Positions 9,990 to 20,321 of a DNA stretch of 64,000 nt are shown here, piece after piece. The stretch lies in NCBI GenBank assembly GCA_013299045.1, contig JAAFJX010000004.1, positions 62,001 through 126,000 on the forward strand, written 5' to 3'. The stretch is from Cytophagales bacterium (GTDB taxonomy: Bacteria > Bacteroidota > Bacteroidia > Cytophagales > Bernardetiaceae). Below the pieces are notes generated by a model. That model had not been told where the DNA came from. It was given only the letters and a program-made list of their open reading frames with translations, and did no database searches. How positions within the stretch are numbered: the first letter of the stretch is position 1; each line of letters starts with the position of its first letter. Position numbers and translations under genes: made by a program.

Positions 9990-10257
9990 TATACTTGCAA
10001 ATAGCCTCTGTAATAGACGTTGTTGTGTATTTTTATAATGATTTGCGCAATCATGTACCTTTGTACTTGTGTTGGGTGTACCATCTGTCTTTTTTGAGTA
10101 GAAAAAAGCAAAGTTACAGAGGCAAATCGCCTCTTTATGCCACAAGCCGTTGCATATATCTGTGGAATATAAGGAATACTCTCCATGCCGAGTTTTTGCA
10201 CCAACCTTAAACAATTTTAGATTCGAATAAATTTGATGAAAATTTAAAGATAATTTA

Positions 10258-10286
10258 TTGTAGCTCAAAAAAAAGTGTTAGCTTTG
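10258..10286 (+). promoter_or_regulatory. rpoB promoter (TTG -33, TAGCTTTG -7)
   Basis: TAGCTTTG at 10279-10286 fits TAnnTTTG, with TTG at 10258-10260, an 18-base spacer. It is followed by GCGG like the ABC-F promoter. Transcription would start near 10293, which rules out the longest possible rpoB frame beginning at 10275. Confidence 0.6.
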
Positions 10287-10334
10287 CGGCTTATTTGCGC
10301 AAGTTATATATACAAACTCAAAAAAGATACTGCC

Positions 10335-13300
10335 TTGGCTATTCTAAAAGACGGTCGCGTTAATTTCAGCAAGAGTAAGACGGTTGTTGAGTTTCCAGAT
10401 TTTCTGGACATTCAGTTTCAGTCCTTCAGAGAGTTTTTCCAGATAGGTACGCCCCCTGAAAAGCGTAAGCACGAAGGTCTCTATAAAGTTTTTAAAGAGA
10501 ACTTCCCTATCAGTGATTCCAGAGAGAATTATTTGCTTGAATTCATTGATTACACCATAGACCCGCCCAAATATTCGGTGGACGAGTGTATTGACCGTGG
10601 ACTGACCTTTGCAGTACCACTCAAAGCAAAATTGAGACTTTCTTGTAATGATGATGATAACGAAGAGTTTGAAACCATTGAACAGGAAGTTTTTTTGGGC
10701 AATGTGCCCTACATGAGTGAGCGTGGGTCTTTCATCATAAACGGTGCAGAGCGTGTTATTGTATCGCAGTTACACCGCTCGCCTGGCGTGTTTTTTGCTA
10801 TGAGCAAGCACACCAACGGGACAAAACTTTACTCGGCGCGTATTATTCCATTCAAAGGCTCTTGGATTGAGTTTGCTACAGACGTGAGCAATGTCATGTA
10901 TGCTTACATTGACCGTAAAAAGAAATTTCCTGTAACGACTCTCCTCCGCGCTATCGGCTTTGGCTCAGACCGCGAAATCTTAGATTTGTTCGGCCTTTCG
11001 GAAGAGCTCAAGGCTACGCGTGCTAACCTAGAAAAAATGGTAGGCCGCAAGTTGGCTGCCAGAGTTCTTAAGACTTGGACTGAGGACTTCGTGGACGAAG
11101 ACACGGGTGAGGTCGTTACCATAGTTCGTAACGACGTTATCCTTGAGCGCGACCACATGATTGAAGCTGAGGATATTGATAGCATCTTGGATACACAAAC
11201 AGCAACCGTTATTCTACACCGTGCCGATGTGAACATCACAGATTACGCTATCATTTATAACACCTTGCAGAAGGATAACTGTAACACCGAAAAAGAAGCC
11301 GTAGAGCAAATTTATCGCCAACTCCGTAATGCGGAAGCCCCTGACGAACAAACAGCCCGCGATATTATCCATAGCCTTTTCTTTAGCGAAAAACGCTACG
11401 ACCTAGGCGATGTAGGCCGTTACAGAATCAATAAAAAGTTAAGCCTCCAAACGAGCATGGACGTAAAAGTGCTCACCAAGGAAGATATTATTGAAATCAT
11501 TAAGCACCTTATCACGCTTATCAATTCACGTGCGGTAGTCGATGATATTGACCACCTTTCCAACCGTCGTGTGCGTACTGTGGGCGAACAGTTATACGGA
11601 CAATTCGGCGTAGGTTTGGCGCGTATGGCGCGTACCATCAAGGAGCGTATGAACGTACGTGATAATGAAGATTTTAAACCAGTAGATTTGATTAACGCAA
11701 GGACGCTCTCCTCGGTCATCAACTCTTTCTTTGGTACTAACCAACTTTCGCAGTTTATGGACCAAACCAACCCACTTGCAGAGGTTACGCACAAGCGTAG
11801 ACTCTCTGCTTTGGGGCCTGGTGGCCTCTCGCGTGAGCGCGCAGGCTTTGAGGTGCGCGACGTTCACTATACGCACTACGGTCGTCTTTGTACCATTGAA
11901 ACCCCCGAAGGCCCAAACATTGGTTTGATATCTTCGCTTTGCGTACACGCTCGCATCAATGGCATGGGCTTTATTGAAACGCCTTATCGTTTGGTAGAAA
12001 GCGGCAAAGCCACCAAAAACATCGTATTCCTGACCGCAGAAGAGGAAGACGGCTACTATTTTGCGCAAGCCAATGCCTCAAGTAATGAAACTGGCAGTTT
12101 TGACTCCGATATTGTCAAATGCCGTTTTGAAGGGGACTTCCCGCTCATGGGGCCAGACGAAGTGAAATACATGGACGTAGCCACTAACCAGATTGTGTCA
12201 GTAGCTGCTTCTTTGATTCCTTTCTTGGAACATGATGACGCTAACCGTGCGCTCATGGGCTCGAACATGCAGCGTCAGGCTGTTCCGCTTCTCAAGCCTG
12301 AAGCGCCTATTGTGGGTACTGGCCTAGAACGCAGAGCGGCGCTAGACTCACGTGCCTTGGTCGTGGCAGAAGGAGATGGTTACATATACTATGTGGACGC
12401 AACTAAAATTGTGGTGAAATACGACTGGTCGGCGGACGATAGCCTTGTTCGTTTTGACGGCGACTTTAAAACATATAATTTAGTAAAATTCCGACGCACC
12501 AACCAAGATACCTGCATTAACCTCAAGCCTATTGTTTTGCAAGGACAAAAAATCAAAAAGGGGGACGTTCTTTGCGATGGTTACGCGACTGAAAAAGGTG
12601 AATTGGCTTTAGGCCGTAACCTTAAAGTGGCCTTCATGCCTTGGCAAGGTTATAACTTTGAAGATGCGATTGTTATCTCGGAAAAAGTTGTTCGCGATGA
12701 TATTTATACTTCCTTGCACATTGAACAGTTTGAGCTAGAAGTGCGCGACACCAAGCGTGGCGAAGAGGAACTGACCCAAGATATTCCGAACGTAAGCGAA
12801 GAGGCCGTAAAACACCTTGACGATAATGGCATTGTTCGTATTGGTGCGGAAGTTAAAGAGGGCGATATTCTTATCGGTAAAACCACACCAAAGGGAGAGT
12901 CTGACCCAACGCCTGAAGAAAAACTCTTACGCGCTATCTTTGGCGACAAAGCTGGCGACGTAAAAGATGCCTCGCTGCGCGCACCAGCTTCTTTGCGCGG
13001 TGTTATCATCAACACAAAACTCTTCTCGCGTCCTAAAAAGGACAAAGATTTGAGAGCCAAAGCACGCAAGGAAGTTGAAGCCCTCAAGAAGCAGTATAGT
13101 GCTGATTTGCGAAAAGTACGCGAAGAAATGATTGTCAAAATGATACAACTGCTCGAGGACAAAGTGTCTATGGGCGTTCGTCATAAATTTGGCAACCTAG
13201 AACTCGCTAAGGGCGCTAAGTTCTCTAAGAAAAATATTACCGAAAACTTCTTCCCAGAGCGCAATGTGTATCAGGACGAAAGCCAATATAGCGTCCCTGA

Positions 13301-14198
13301 AGAGGCCAACTTTATTGCCGACTTGGTGCAGGAAAACTGGACAAACGACCAGCACGTCAATATGCTCGTAGGTCAGTTAATCCGATTCTATAACGAAAAA
13401 CGCAATGAGATTACGGCTGCTTTCAAACGCGAACGCTTTGCGCTAGAAGTAGGCGACGAACTTCCTGCTGGTATCGTCAAATTAGCCAAAGTTTATGTGG
13501 CCAAAAAACGCAAGCTCAAAGTAGGGGATAAAATGGCAGGCCGCCACGGTAACAAAGGAGTCGTAGCGCGTATTGTGCGTGAAGAAGATATGCCTTACTT
13601 GGCCGACGGTACGCCTGTGGACATTGTTCTGAACCCGCTTGGTGTACCTTCGCGTATGAACATTGGCCAAATTTATGAAACGCTTTTGGGCTGGGCTGGC
13701 CAAAAAATGAATAAGCGCTATGCCACACCTATTTTTGACGGGGCTTCAGAAAAAGAAGTGGAAGATGAAATTACGGCGGCTGGGCTTTCTAACTGGTGTA
13801 AGTCTATGGTTTATGACGGTCTGACGGGTGAACTTTTTGAGCAACCTGTTACGGTGGGCATCATTTATATGCTTAAACTAGGCCACTTGGTGGACGACAA
13901 GATGCACGCCCGTTCTATTGGCCCCTACTCACTCATTACGCAGCAGCCTCTTGGCGGCAAGGCGCAATTTGGTGGTCAGCGCTTTGGCGAAATGGAAGTG
14001 TGGGCGCTAGAGGCTTTTGGTGCTTCTCACGTTCTGCGCGAAATTCTGACCGTTAAGTCCGATGATGTAATTGGTCGTGCTAAGGCTTATGAAGCCATTG
14101 TAAAAGGTGAGAATATGCCTGAGCCTAATATTCCTGAATCTTTCAATGTATTGATTCACGAACTGCGCGGCTTGGCTCTGGAAATTACATTAGAATAA
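10335..14198 (+). CDS. rpoB: DNA-directed RNA polymerase beta subunit
   Basis: The catalytic beta subunit of RNA polymerase, about 1287 residues. The rifampicin pocket is intact: [26 protein letters not shown], followed by [12 protein letters not shown]. The C-terminal domain contains [21 protein letters not shown], quoted as [15 protein letters not shown]. The frame is open from 10275, but the -7 element lies inside that extension; I therefore place the start at the TTG at 10335, giving [15 protein letters not shown], which resembles the start of other Bacteroidota RpoB proteins. Unusually, rplJ and rplL are not upstream and rpoC is not downstream: an ABC-F gene precedes it and a strong terminator follows. 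Confidence 0.97.
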   Translation: MAILKDGRVNFSKSKTVVEFPDFLDIQFQSFREFFQIGTPPEKRKHEGLYKVFKENFPISDSRENYLLEFIDYTIDPPKYSVDECIDRGLTFAVPLKAKLRLSCNDDDNEEFETIEQEVFLGNVPYMSERGSFIINGAERVIVSQLHRSPGVFFAMSKHTNGTKLYSARIIPFKGSWIEFATDVSNVMYAYIDRKKKFPVTTLLRAIGFGSDREILDLFGLSEELKATRANLEKMVGRKLAARVLKTWTEDFVDEDTGEVVTIVRNDVILERDHMIEAEDIDSILDTQTATVILHRADVNITDYAIIYNTLQKDNCNTEKEAVEQIYRQLRNAEAPDEQTARDIIHSLFFSEKRYDLGDVGRYRINKKLSLQTSMDVKVLTKEDIIEIIKHLITLINSRAVVDDIDHLSNRRVRTVGEQLYGQFGVGLARMARTIKERMNVRDNEDFKPVDLINARTLSSVINSFFGTNQLSQFMDQTNPLAEVTHKRRLSALGPGGLSRERAGFEVRDVHYTHYGRLCTIETPEGPNIGLISSLCVHARINGMGFIETPYRLVESGKATKNIVFLTAEEEDGYYFAQANASSNETGSFDSDIVKCRFEGDFPLMGPDEVKYMDVATNQIVSVAASLIPFLEHDDANRALMGSNMQRQAVPLLKPEAPIVGTGLERRAALDSRALVVAEGDGYIYYVDATKIVVKYDWSADDSLVRFDGDFKTYNLVKFRRTNQDTCINLKPIVLQGQKIKKGDVLCDGYATEKGELALGRNLKVAFMPWQGYNFEDAIVISEKVVRDDIYTSLHIEQFELEVRDTKRGEEELTQDIPNVSEEAVKHLDDNGIVRIGAEVKEGDILIGKTTPKGESDPTPEEKLLRAIFGDKAGDVKDASLRAPASLRGVIINTKLFSRPKKDKDLRAKARKEVEALKKQYSADLRKVREEMIVKMIQLLEDKVSMGVRHKFGNLELAKGAKFSKKNITENFFPERNVYQDESQYSVPEEANFIADLVQENWTNDQHVNMLVGQLIRFYNEKRNEITAAFKRERFALEVGDELPAGIVKLAKVYVAKKRKLKVGDKMAGRHGNKGVVARIVREEDMPYLADGTPVDIVLNPLGVPSRMNIGQIYETLLGWAGQKMNKRYATPIFDGASEKEVEDEITAAGLSNWCKSMVYDGLTGELFEQPVTVGIIYMLKLGHLVDDKMHARSIGPYSLITQQPLGGKAQFGGQRFGEMEVWALEAFGASHVLREILTVKSDDVIGRAKAYEAIVKGENMPEPNIPESFNVLIHELRGLALEITLE

Positions 14199-14240
14199 GG
14201 CTTTCATTTTAAGCACCTTACAAAAGTTTTCAGATAATAA

Positions 14241-14277
14241 AAACCCTAAGAGTTTTCAAAATTCTTAGGGTTTTTTG
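14241..14277 (+). terminator. Intrinsic terminator after rpoB
   Basis: Perfect 10-bp stem AACCCTAAGA / TCTTAGGGTT with an 11-base loop, followed by a T-run. It lies 43 bases after the rpoB stop and separates it from the next gene, so rpoB appears to be a monocistronic unit. Confidence 0.85.
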
Positions 14278-14350
14278 TTGTGAGAGAATCATTTAGAATA
14301 TCAACGATGAGCAAAGTATATGACTTTTTGAACGCTGTTTTGAGAGTTTT

Positions 14351-14381
14351 TTTGTTTCTAAGCTAAAAAATAAGAACTTTG
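14351..14381 (+). promoter_or_regulatory. Probable promoter of the Hsp70-like gene
   Basis: TTTG at 14351-14354 and GAACTTTG at 14374-14381 (one mismatch to TAnnTTTG) with a 19-base spacer; 27 bases before the ATG at 14408. Confidence 0.45.
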
Positions 14382-14407
14382 TGGGTACATAACACTTTCT
14401 TGCATCT

Positions 14408-16465
14408 ATGGAGCAGGTATTAGCATTTTACTTTGGTCAGAATGAACTTTTGGCCGCCCTTCCTAAACAACACGCCAATCACAGCGAGGCCGTAGAATTA
14501 TTGCCTTATCGCAGCGAAGACGTACTTCCTTTGTTTTTTGAACAAGTTGGCTTAGAAATTCTACCACTCAAAGAATCTGAATACAAAGCACGTAAAGACT
14601 TTGATAGCCGCGTTTATGGTAATTTTTGGCAGATGGTAGAGCGCGAAAATACCTTTGAGATGGGCGGTACAATAGTTGGCGTAGAGCATTTTTTAAGTTC
14701 CCCTCTGGAAGCCTATCGCCAGCAGTATAAATTGCGCTATAACCTTGCAGACCTTGAGCAAGTGCCAGTGGTTGCGGTTTTTGAAGACCAAATCAGCGAC
14801 AATAACAAACAAAAAATACGCCGCTTTCTGAGCAATAAAGGGTTTCATTTGGTGTATGTTGAAAATAACCCTACGGAAGCCTTTTTGGCATCACGTTACA
14901 GCGCCATGCCCACTAATGCACGCATTATGCTGCTGGAAGCCACGCACGAGCACATATTCATACACACCTACGTAGGCTCACAAGGCAGGCGCGAATTGGC
15001 CGAAACGATTAACCAAGACGACCTTGATGTCAAGCTGAGTAAATTGGTTTTTGAGAGGGCTTTGGCTTCCGCCACTTTTCACATTAGCGAAGAAGAGCGC
15101 CAGAACGGTTATAAAAAGCTGATTCCTAAGGCTAAAGAATGGTATGAGCGTACACAGCGCGAAACACAGATAGATGTCTGGGTGGGGTTTGATTTTGGCA
15201 ATCAGAGTTTGGCCATTTTGAACAAAGCAGAGGCTACATCTTTGCTTTTTAGGCCAGACCACGTCCTGAACCAATTTCAAATTAATTCGAGTAATTATAA
15301 GGCCGAAATACCGCTCGAAAAAGTGTTCCTGCTCGGCGACAGCCTTACCAGCAGTGCGCTGGGGCATGGTTTGCGAACATTGCATAAGCAAGTGGAAGAT
15401 GTGAGCAGTGCTAGTTTCAAACGCGATATTCTGACAGGGCTTAATTTGCAGTACAACCGCAAGGCGCTCCAGAATTACACCCAAAAAATTAAAGAGCAGG
15501 CCGAAGAAAATGGCCTAAATATTTTGAGGAATAAGTGGCTAGCCTTAGTGGCCCAGGCTGCTAAGGACGGGCTTAGCGAAAACGGTCTAAGCCAAATCCT
15601 CAAAGGACTGAATATTGATATCATAGACATCAAAGACCTAGTGCGAAAGTTGGTGCATAATCATCTACACAATGCCGTTAATAAAAATGTACTGACTTAC
15701 CAAGAGGTGGATTTGCTGACCCTCAAGGCACGCAACATAGGCGGCAATAAGGGCACTTTGGAAGAAATTTTTCAGGAAGATGGCATCAAGGTAGTCCGCG
15801 AGAATACACCTAGTGCCACTCCTGAGCCAGTTACAAACAATAACACGACAACACAAACTACGCCTAAGAACCCTCAAAAAAATACAAAAATGACTGACAA
15901 TATTCAAAAAGAATCTTCTAGTAAAAATAATAACTTCGTATGGTATGCGGTGGGTGGCATCTTGGTCATAGCCCTCCTCGCTTTTGCAGTTACGTACTAC
16001 ATCAACAAAAAAAGCACCAACGAAAACACACTCAGCGACAATACCGTAACTGAGCAATCGGAAGAGAATAACTCTGAAAAAGCCAACACTAATTCCGAAA
16101 CAAATGAGAGCGAGGCGAACCCCAGCGCACGAGTTCTAGCAGAAAGCGACATTTTGGGTGAGTACCGTGGTGTCCTTTTTGACAATGAGCTAGGTGCAGA
16201 ATTTACTAAAAACGTCCGTATATTTGACCTGTCGCTTTCTGGTAGCAAAGGTGAGTTTAGCTATACTGTTTTCCCGCGTGGAAAGGGTGGCGAAGGTTAT
16301 ACAGGCCGCATTGATTTAGAGCAAGGCATCATCAACTTTGATTATGTAGAAAACTCAGTTTTTAAGCTCGGCGAATACAAGATAATAGCCAACTGCGAAA
16401 ACGGTATGGTCTGTTTTGAGCCTTTCAAAGATGGTTCCGAGAAGCGTCTCAAGAGAGTAAAATAA
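14408..16465 (+). CDS. Divergent Hsp70/actin-fold protein with a membrane anchor and C-terminal extracytoplasmic domain
   Basis: A 685-residue protein. Residues 1-420 look like a strongly degraded Hsp70 ATPase: an opening strand with FYFGQNELLAA in place of GIDLGTTNS, then VENNPTEAFLASRY at about 159-172 aligned with the Hsp70 motif NEPTAAALAYG, and VFLLGDSLTSSALG at about 307-320 resembling the second phosphate or adenosine motif. Where Hsp70 has DLGGGTFDVS this protein has LLEATHEHIFI, so ATP hydrolysis is doubtful. A polar, Asn/Thr-rich linker (about 470-512) leads to one membrane helix (about 514-534) and a C-terminal domain (about 575-685) of beta character. Function unknown; the relation to Hsp70 is inference from these motifs. 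Confidence 0.6.
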   Translation: MEQVLAFYFGQNELLAALPKQHANHSEAVELLPYRSEDVLPLFFEQVGLEILPLKESEYKARKDFDSRVYGNFWQMVERENTFEMGGTIVGVEHFLSSPLEAYRQQYKLRYNLADLEQVPVVAVFEDQISDNNKQKIRRFLSNKGFHLVYVENNPTEAFLASRYSAMPTNARIMLLEATHEHIFIHTYVGSQGRRELAETINQDDLDVKLSKLVFERALASATFHISEEERQNGYKKLIPKAKEWYERTQRETQIDVWVGFDFGNQSLAILNKAEATSLLFRPDHVLNQFQINSSNYKAEIPLEKVFLLGDSLTSSALGHGLRTLHKQVEDVSSASFKRDILTGLNLQYNRKALQNYTQKIKEQAEENGLNILRNKWLALVAQAAKDGLSENGLSQILKGLNIDIIDIKDLVRKLVHNHLHNAVNKNVLTYQEVDLLTLKARNIGGNKGTLEEIFQEDGIKVVRENTPSATPEPVTNNNTTTQTTPKNPQKNTKMTDNIQKESSSKNNNFVWYAVGGILVIALLAFAVTYYINKKSTNENTLSDNTVTEQSEENNSEKANTNSETNESEANPSARVLAESDILGEYRGVLFDNELGAEFTKNVRIFDLSLSGSKGEFSYTVFPRGKGGEGYTGRIDLEQGIINFDYVENSVFKLGEYKIIANCENGMVCFEPFKDGSEKRLKRVK

Positions 16466-16804
16466 CTTTCTGGGGCCTGAGGGTATTCAATAACTCATAA
16501 ATTTTTGCCGACCTAAACGTGTATTCTGTCTGATAATTTTCTGTTTCTACCGACAATTTCAAGTTGGCAGATGTTTTTTGTTATTTTTGGTTCAATAGTT
16601 GGATTTATAGAGATACAAGCCCGCAGCGTCTGCAAAGGCGCACAAGGCTTGGTTTTAGGATAGGATACACTGAAATAGGTCTTAGGAGCTTCCCAAGCAT
16701 TTATTTAATTCTTTTGTCATTTCTCTTTGGAGTTTAGTTATATATACAAACATAACATTTACGTTTTGGGATTTTTATTTGGTTTATTTGATAATTGACT
16801 AAAG

Positions 16805-16830
16805 CCTCTGCATTTTGTAGAGGTTTTTTT
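16805..16830 (+). terminator. Terminator-like hairpin; remainder of 16466-16833 has no gene
   Basis: CCTCTGCA / TGTAGAGG hairpin with a 3-base loop and a T7 tail on the plus strand. It is 340 bases after the Hsp70-like stop codon and directly abuts the 3' end of the minus-strand hydrolase. The rest of the 16466-16804 stretch has no supportable ORF. Either the upstream gene has a long 3' UTR or a small plus-strand RNA ends here. Confidence 0.6.
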
Positions 16831-16833
16831 CTT

Positions 16834-17682
16834 TTATAAAACGTTCATTCGGCTTTGCTCAAAAAAATTAAATGTTTCATCAACAACTGTTTGGAAATGC
16901 TCCGTCCAAACTCCTGTATGAGGGTGGCGTATGCCAAAGGTATGGTCTGCTTCTGCAATAATCCGCAAATCAATGGCTGGTTGGTATTTTTTGAGCAAAT
17001 GGGCATCACTTTCTGGAACGGTTTTGTCTGCTGAGCCATGAAAAGCCAGAACGGGTTGCGTCATTTTAGGCAGCAGAGAGGCCAAATCTAGGCGCGCCCA
17101 ATTTCGTATGGTGTTTTCATATAGCTGAAAATAGAGCGGCATTTCTTGGTTCGTGCGGGTATTAGGGACATAAACAACCCCATTCTTTTTCCATACCGCC
17201 ACAATATCTTGTTTGTCAAAGTTCATACGCATATCTGCAATAGAAGCCCACGTAGCCACAGCTTGCACGCGCTGGTCTTCGGCAGCTTTGAGCAGAGCCA
17301 CGCCTCCGCCACGGCTATGGCCAATAAGGCCAAGAAATGTAGGTTTGAGAATATGCTGCTGCGCAAGCGCATCAATAACCACTGCAAGGTCGTCTAGCTC
17401 TATTTCAAAATTATTATTGCCAAAAGCGTCTAAATCAGGAAAATCAAGAGGGGCTTCAGGGCTTGTGCCGTTATGTGAAAAACTAAAGCGCGCAAAAGCA
17501 TAGCCTCGCTCTGCAAAGTAGGCGGCTAAGCTCGGAAAAGCGCCCCAGTCCTTAAAACTTTTGAAACCATGCACCAAAACAACGAGTGGTTGGGGCTTTT
17601 CTGGCTCGCTTAGGCTAAGGTCTAAGAGAATAGGTTTGTTGTGCTTTGGAGATTTTAGAACAAAATGATAGATGTTGGCCAT
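16834..17682 (-). CDS. Alpha/beta hydrolase (dienelactone hydrolase/esterase-like)
   Basis: A 282-residue cytoplasmic alpha/beta-hydrolase. The oxyanion-hole region is LVVLVHGFKSFKDWG, the nucleophile elbow is LIGHSRGGG with the catalytic serine, an acid is likely in AFHGSADKTVPESDA, and the catalytic histidine in EADHTFGIRHPH. The substrate is unknown; esterase or peptidase activity is possible. No signal peptide. It is divergent from gpsA, whose ATG is 135 bases away. Confidence 0.88.
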   Translation of the reverse strand: MANIYHFVLKSPKHNKPILLDLSLSEPEKPQPLVVLVHGFKSFKDWGAFPSLAAYFAERGYAFARFSFSHNGTSPEAPLDFPDLDAFGNNNFEIELDDLAVVIDALAQQHILKPTFLGLIGHSRGGGVALLKAAEDQRVQAVATWASIADMRMNFDKQDIVAVWKKNGVVYVPNTRTNQEMPLYFQLYENTIRNWARLDLASLLPKMTQPVLAFHGSADKTVPESDAHLLKKYQPAIDLRIIAEADHTFGIRHPHTGVWTEHFQTVVDETFNFFEQSRMNVL

Positions 17683-17744
17683 TTTTTTGATGTTTTTTTA
17701 GAATGAACCCGCAAATAAGTTCCAAAAAAAATAATTTTTAGCCT

Positions 17745-17772
17745 TTTGCATATAAAATAATCCTTACTTTTG
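17745..17772 (+). promoter_or_regulatory. Probable gpsA promoter
   Basis: TACTTTTG at 17765-17772 fits the -7 consensus; TTTG at 17745-17748 is the best -33 candidate but the spacer of 16 is shorter than usual. Located 45 bases before the gpsA ATG. Confidence 0.5.
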
Positions 17773-17817
17773 GGCTGTTCAATCTTGTTTTAATCAACGT
17801 CAGCCCAATTTTATAGC

Positions 17818-18837
17818 ATGACACAGCCCGCTTCTTTCCAAAAACCCACGCCCATTGCCGTTATTGGTGGCGGAAGCTGGGCTACTGCGCTTGTCAAAAT
17901 CCTTTCAGAAAACAACGTGTCCATACGCTGGTGGCTGCGTTCGCGAGAGGCCATCAAGCACATCAAAACGCATGGCAACAATCCCGATTACCTCTCTTCT
18001 GTTAGGCTGGACTTGAACAAGGTCATTCCTTACGAAAACATACAGGAAGCCGTGCGCGAGGCTGAGTTTGTGTTGGTGGCTGTGCCTTCTGCCTTCTTAC
18101 AAGATGCACTCAAGCCACTCACTGCTGAGCATTTTAAAGGCAAAAAGGTTGTTACGGCCATCAAGGGCATGATTGCCTCCCACCAAGCAACGATTACGGA
18201 CTACATGAAGGCCGTTTATGGCGTTCCCGAGGAGAATTTGCTCGTGGTAGCCGGCCCTTGTCATGCCGAAGAAGTAGCCCTAGAGAGGCAGTCCTACCTG
18301 ACCATTGCGTCCGAAAGCCTCGCAAATGCCACCCAGTTTGCGGCTCTCATACGTAACCGTTATGTGCGTTGCGCCACAAACACCGACCCCCGCGGAACGC
18401 AATACTGCTTTGTCCTCAAAAATATTGTGGCGCTGGCTTGCGGGATTGCTAAAGGCTTGAACTATGGCGACAATTTTCAGTCTGTGTTGGTTTCTAATGC
18501 TTTACAAGAAATCAAACGTTATTTGGATACGGTTGCGCCTTTTGCAGAACGCGACCTCAGCGGTTCGGCCTATTTGGGAGACTTGCTCGTTACGGCCTAC
18601 TCGCAGTTTAGCCGAAACCGCACTTTTGGCAGCATGATAGGGCGAGGCTACTCCGTCAAATCGGCACAAATGGAGATGAATATGATAGCCGAGGGCTACT
18701 ATGCCGTTAAGAGTATTTCGGAAATAAACCGCGAATACGGCGTTTCTATGCCCATTACAACAGCCACCTACAACATCCTCTACGAAAAAATATCGCCTGC
18801 CGTAGAGTTCAAAATTCTGACAGACAACATGAAATAA
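17818..18837 (+). CDS. gpsA: Glycerol-3-phosphate dehydrogenase [NAD(P)+]
   Basis: A 339-residue enzyme that reduces dihydroxyacetone phosphate to sn-glycerol 3-phosphate for phospholipid synthesis. Visible features are the N-terminal Rossmann motif IGGGSWATAL, VAGPCHAEEVALE, the catalytic lysine region FVLKNIVALACGIAKGL, and SAYLGDLLVTAYSQFSRNR with the substrate-binding arginines. Length is normal. A nucleoside transporter follows after 45 bases on the same strand, so the two may be co-transcribed, though no functional link is evident. Confidence 0.95.
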   Translation: MTQPASFQKPTPIAVIGGGSWATALVKILSENNVSIRWWLRSREAIKHIKTHGNNPDYLSSVRLDLNKVIPYENIQEAVREAEFVLVAVPSAFLQDALKPLTAEHFKGKKVVTAIKGMIASHQATITDYMKAVYGVPEENLLVVAGPCHAEEVALERQSYLTIASESLANATQFAALIRNRYVRCATNTDPRGTQYCFVLKNIVALACGIAKGLNYGDNFQSVLVSNALQEIKRYLDTVAPFAERDLSGSAYLGDLLVTAYSQFSRNRTFGSMIGRGYSVKSAQMEMNMIAEGYYAVKSISEINREYGVSMPITTATYNILYEKISPAVEFKILTDNMK

Positions 18838-18882
18838 TCTTTTTTTTAAACAAAGCATTTTATCATAAAAAATTTATTCTAA

Positions 18883-20205
18883 ATGGATATTTTACAAGGA
18901 ATTATAGGATTGATAGTGCTGGCTGCTGTGGCGTATTGGGCTTCCAACAACCGCAAAGCCATTAACTGGAAGCTCGTTGGTGCTGGTTTTGCCTTGCAAA
19001 TTATTTTTGGGATTCTGGTTATGAAAGTGCCTCAAGTGGCAGCTGTTTTTGATGTTATCAGCAGGGGCTTCGTCAAAATATTGAGCTTTTCTACCTCTGG
19101 TGCGCAGTTTTTGTTTGGCGATTTGGCCAAAAGCGACAAGCTGGGCTTTATTTTTGCCTTTCAGGTATTGCCCACTATTATCTTTTTTTCTACGGTCTCC
19201 TCCGGGCTTTATTATTTGGGTGTTTTGCAAAAAGTGGTTTTTGGTATTGCCTGGGTGATGTCTAAAACCATGCGTTTGTCGGGTGCAGAGAGTCTTTCGG
19301 CGGCGGGCAATATTTTTATGGGGCAAACCGAAGCACCACTTTTGGTGCGCCCTTTTGTAGAAAGAATGAGCATTTCGGAACTCAACTGCCTGATGACGGG
19401 CGGCATGGCCACGCTTGCGGGCGGTGTGTTGGCGGCTTACGTAACGTTTCTGGGTGGCTCAGACCCTGAACAACAGGCTATTTATGCCTCGTTTTTACTG
19501 AGCGCCTCTATTATGAATGCACCAGCAGCCATCGTGATGGCCAAAATGATTCAGCCCGAAACCGACCCAGAGGCCCTCAATACAAAGCTAGAAGTAAACA
19601 AAGAGAGCTTGGGCGCAAACCTCATTGACGCAATGTCTATGGGGGCGGCGGATGGCCTCAAACTGGCCTTGAATGTAGGCGGTATGCTTTTGGCTTTTAT
19701 TGCGGTCATTGCGCTCTGCAACTATGGCTTTGATTTGATTGGCCAAAAACTCATAGACCCGCTCTTTTACCTCTTTTCGGATAGCTGGAGCAGCGTCAAT
19801 GACTATATCAAAACCTCTACCAACGGCCAGTTTGACAAACTCTCTTTAGAGTATTTGCTTGGGCAGCTATTTCGTTTGGCGGCCTTTGTGATGGGTGTAG
19901 AGTGGCGCGACTGCCTGGCCGTAGGCAGTTTGCTTGGCCAAAAAACGGTTATCAACGAGTTTGTGGCTTATCAGCAGTTGGCAGAAATGAAGAATGTGGG
20001 TGTTTTGCAGAGCAAATCTATTTTGATAAGTACCTTTGCGCTCTGCGGTTTTTCTAACTTCAGTTCTATTGCTATACAGATAGGCGGCATAGGCGGCATG
20101 GCTCCTTCGCAGCAAACTAACCTGTCTCGCTTGGGCTTAAAAGCACTTTTGGGCGCTTCTTTGGCCTGTATGCTCTCTGCTACTGTGGCAGGCGCTATTG
20201 CGTAA
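18883..20205 (+). CDS. Concentrative nucleoside transporter (CNT/NupC family)
   Basis: A 440-residue inner-membrane protein with about ten hydrophobic segments. Family motifs are present: the N-terminal domain with ALQIIFGILVMKVP, the gate loop GQTEAPLLVRPF (nucleoside and sodium contact residues), MTGGMATLAGGVLAAYV, and the C-terminal ALCGFSNFSSIAIQIGG. CNT proteins import nucleosides coupled to H+ or Na+. The start at 18883 gives a hydrophobic first helix without an extension. Confidence 0.93.
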   Translation: MDILQGIIGLIVLAAVAYWASNNRKAINWKLVGAGFALQIIFGILVMKVPQVAAVFDVISRGFVKILSFSTSGAQFLFGDLAKSDKLGFIFAFQVLPTIIFFSTVSSGLYYLGVLQKVVFGIAWVMSKTMRLSGAESLSAAGNIFMGQTEAPLLVRPFVERMSISELNCLMTGGMATLAGGVLAAYVTFLGGSDPEQQAIYASFLLSASIMNAPAAIVMAKMIQPETDPEALNTKLEVNKESLGANLIDAMSMGAADGLKLALNVGGMLLAFIAVIALCNYGFDLIGQKLIDPLFYLFSDSWSSVNDYIKTSTNGQFDKLSLEYLLGQLFRLAAFVMGVEWRDCLAVGSLLGQKTVINEFVAYQQLAEMKNVGVLQSKSILISTFALCGFSNFSSIAIQIGGIGGMAPSQQTNLSRLGLKALLGASLACMLSATVAGAIA

Positions 20206-20213
20206 CGGGGGTG

Positions 20214-20288
20214 TTTTCGTACACAATAAGCTCATTGTTTTTTCGTTCCGTGTATGAGTTGCTTTTTGTAACTTTTTCGTACACAATA
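20214..20288 (+). repeat. 15-bp direct repeat upstream of the lipoprotein gene
   Basis: TTTTCGTACACAATA occurs identically at 20214-20228 and 20274-20288, 60 bases apart centre to centre, between the nupC stop and the ATG at 20322. It could be a pair of regulator sites (60 bp is close to six helical turns) or a local duplication. Confidence 0.55.
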
Positions 20289-20321
20289 TAATTATAATAA
20301 ACTCTAATCCGTCTAGTTATT

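Noticed and set aside
9948-10268. Overlapping short ORFs on both strands before rpoB
   Set aside because: They overlap a hairpin repeat and the rpoB promoter and encode nothing recognisable.
10275-10334. Longer rpoB start at 10275
   Set aside because: The -7 promoter box lies inside this extension, so it could not be transcribed from that promoter; the residues are also not RpoB-like.
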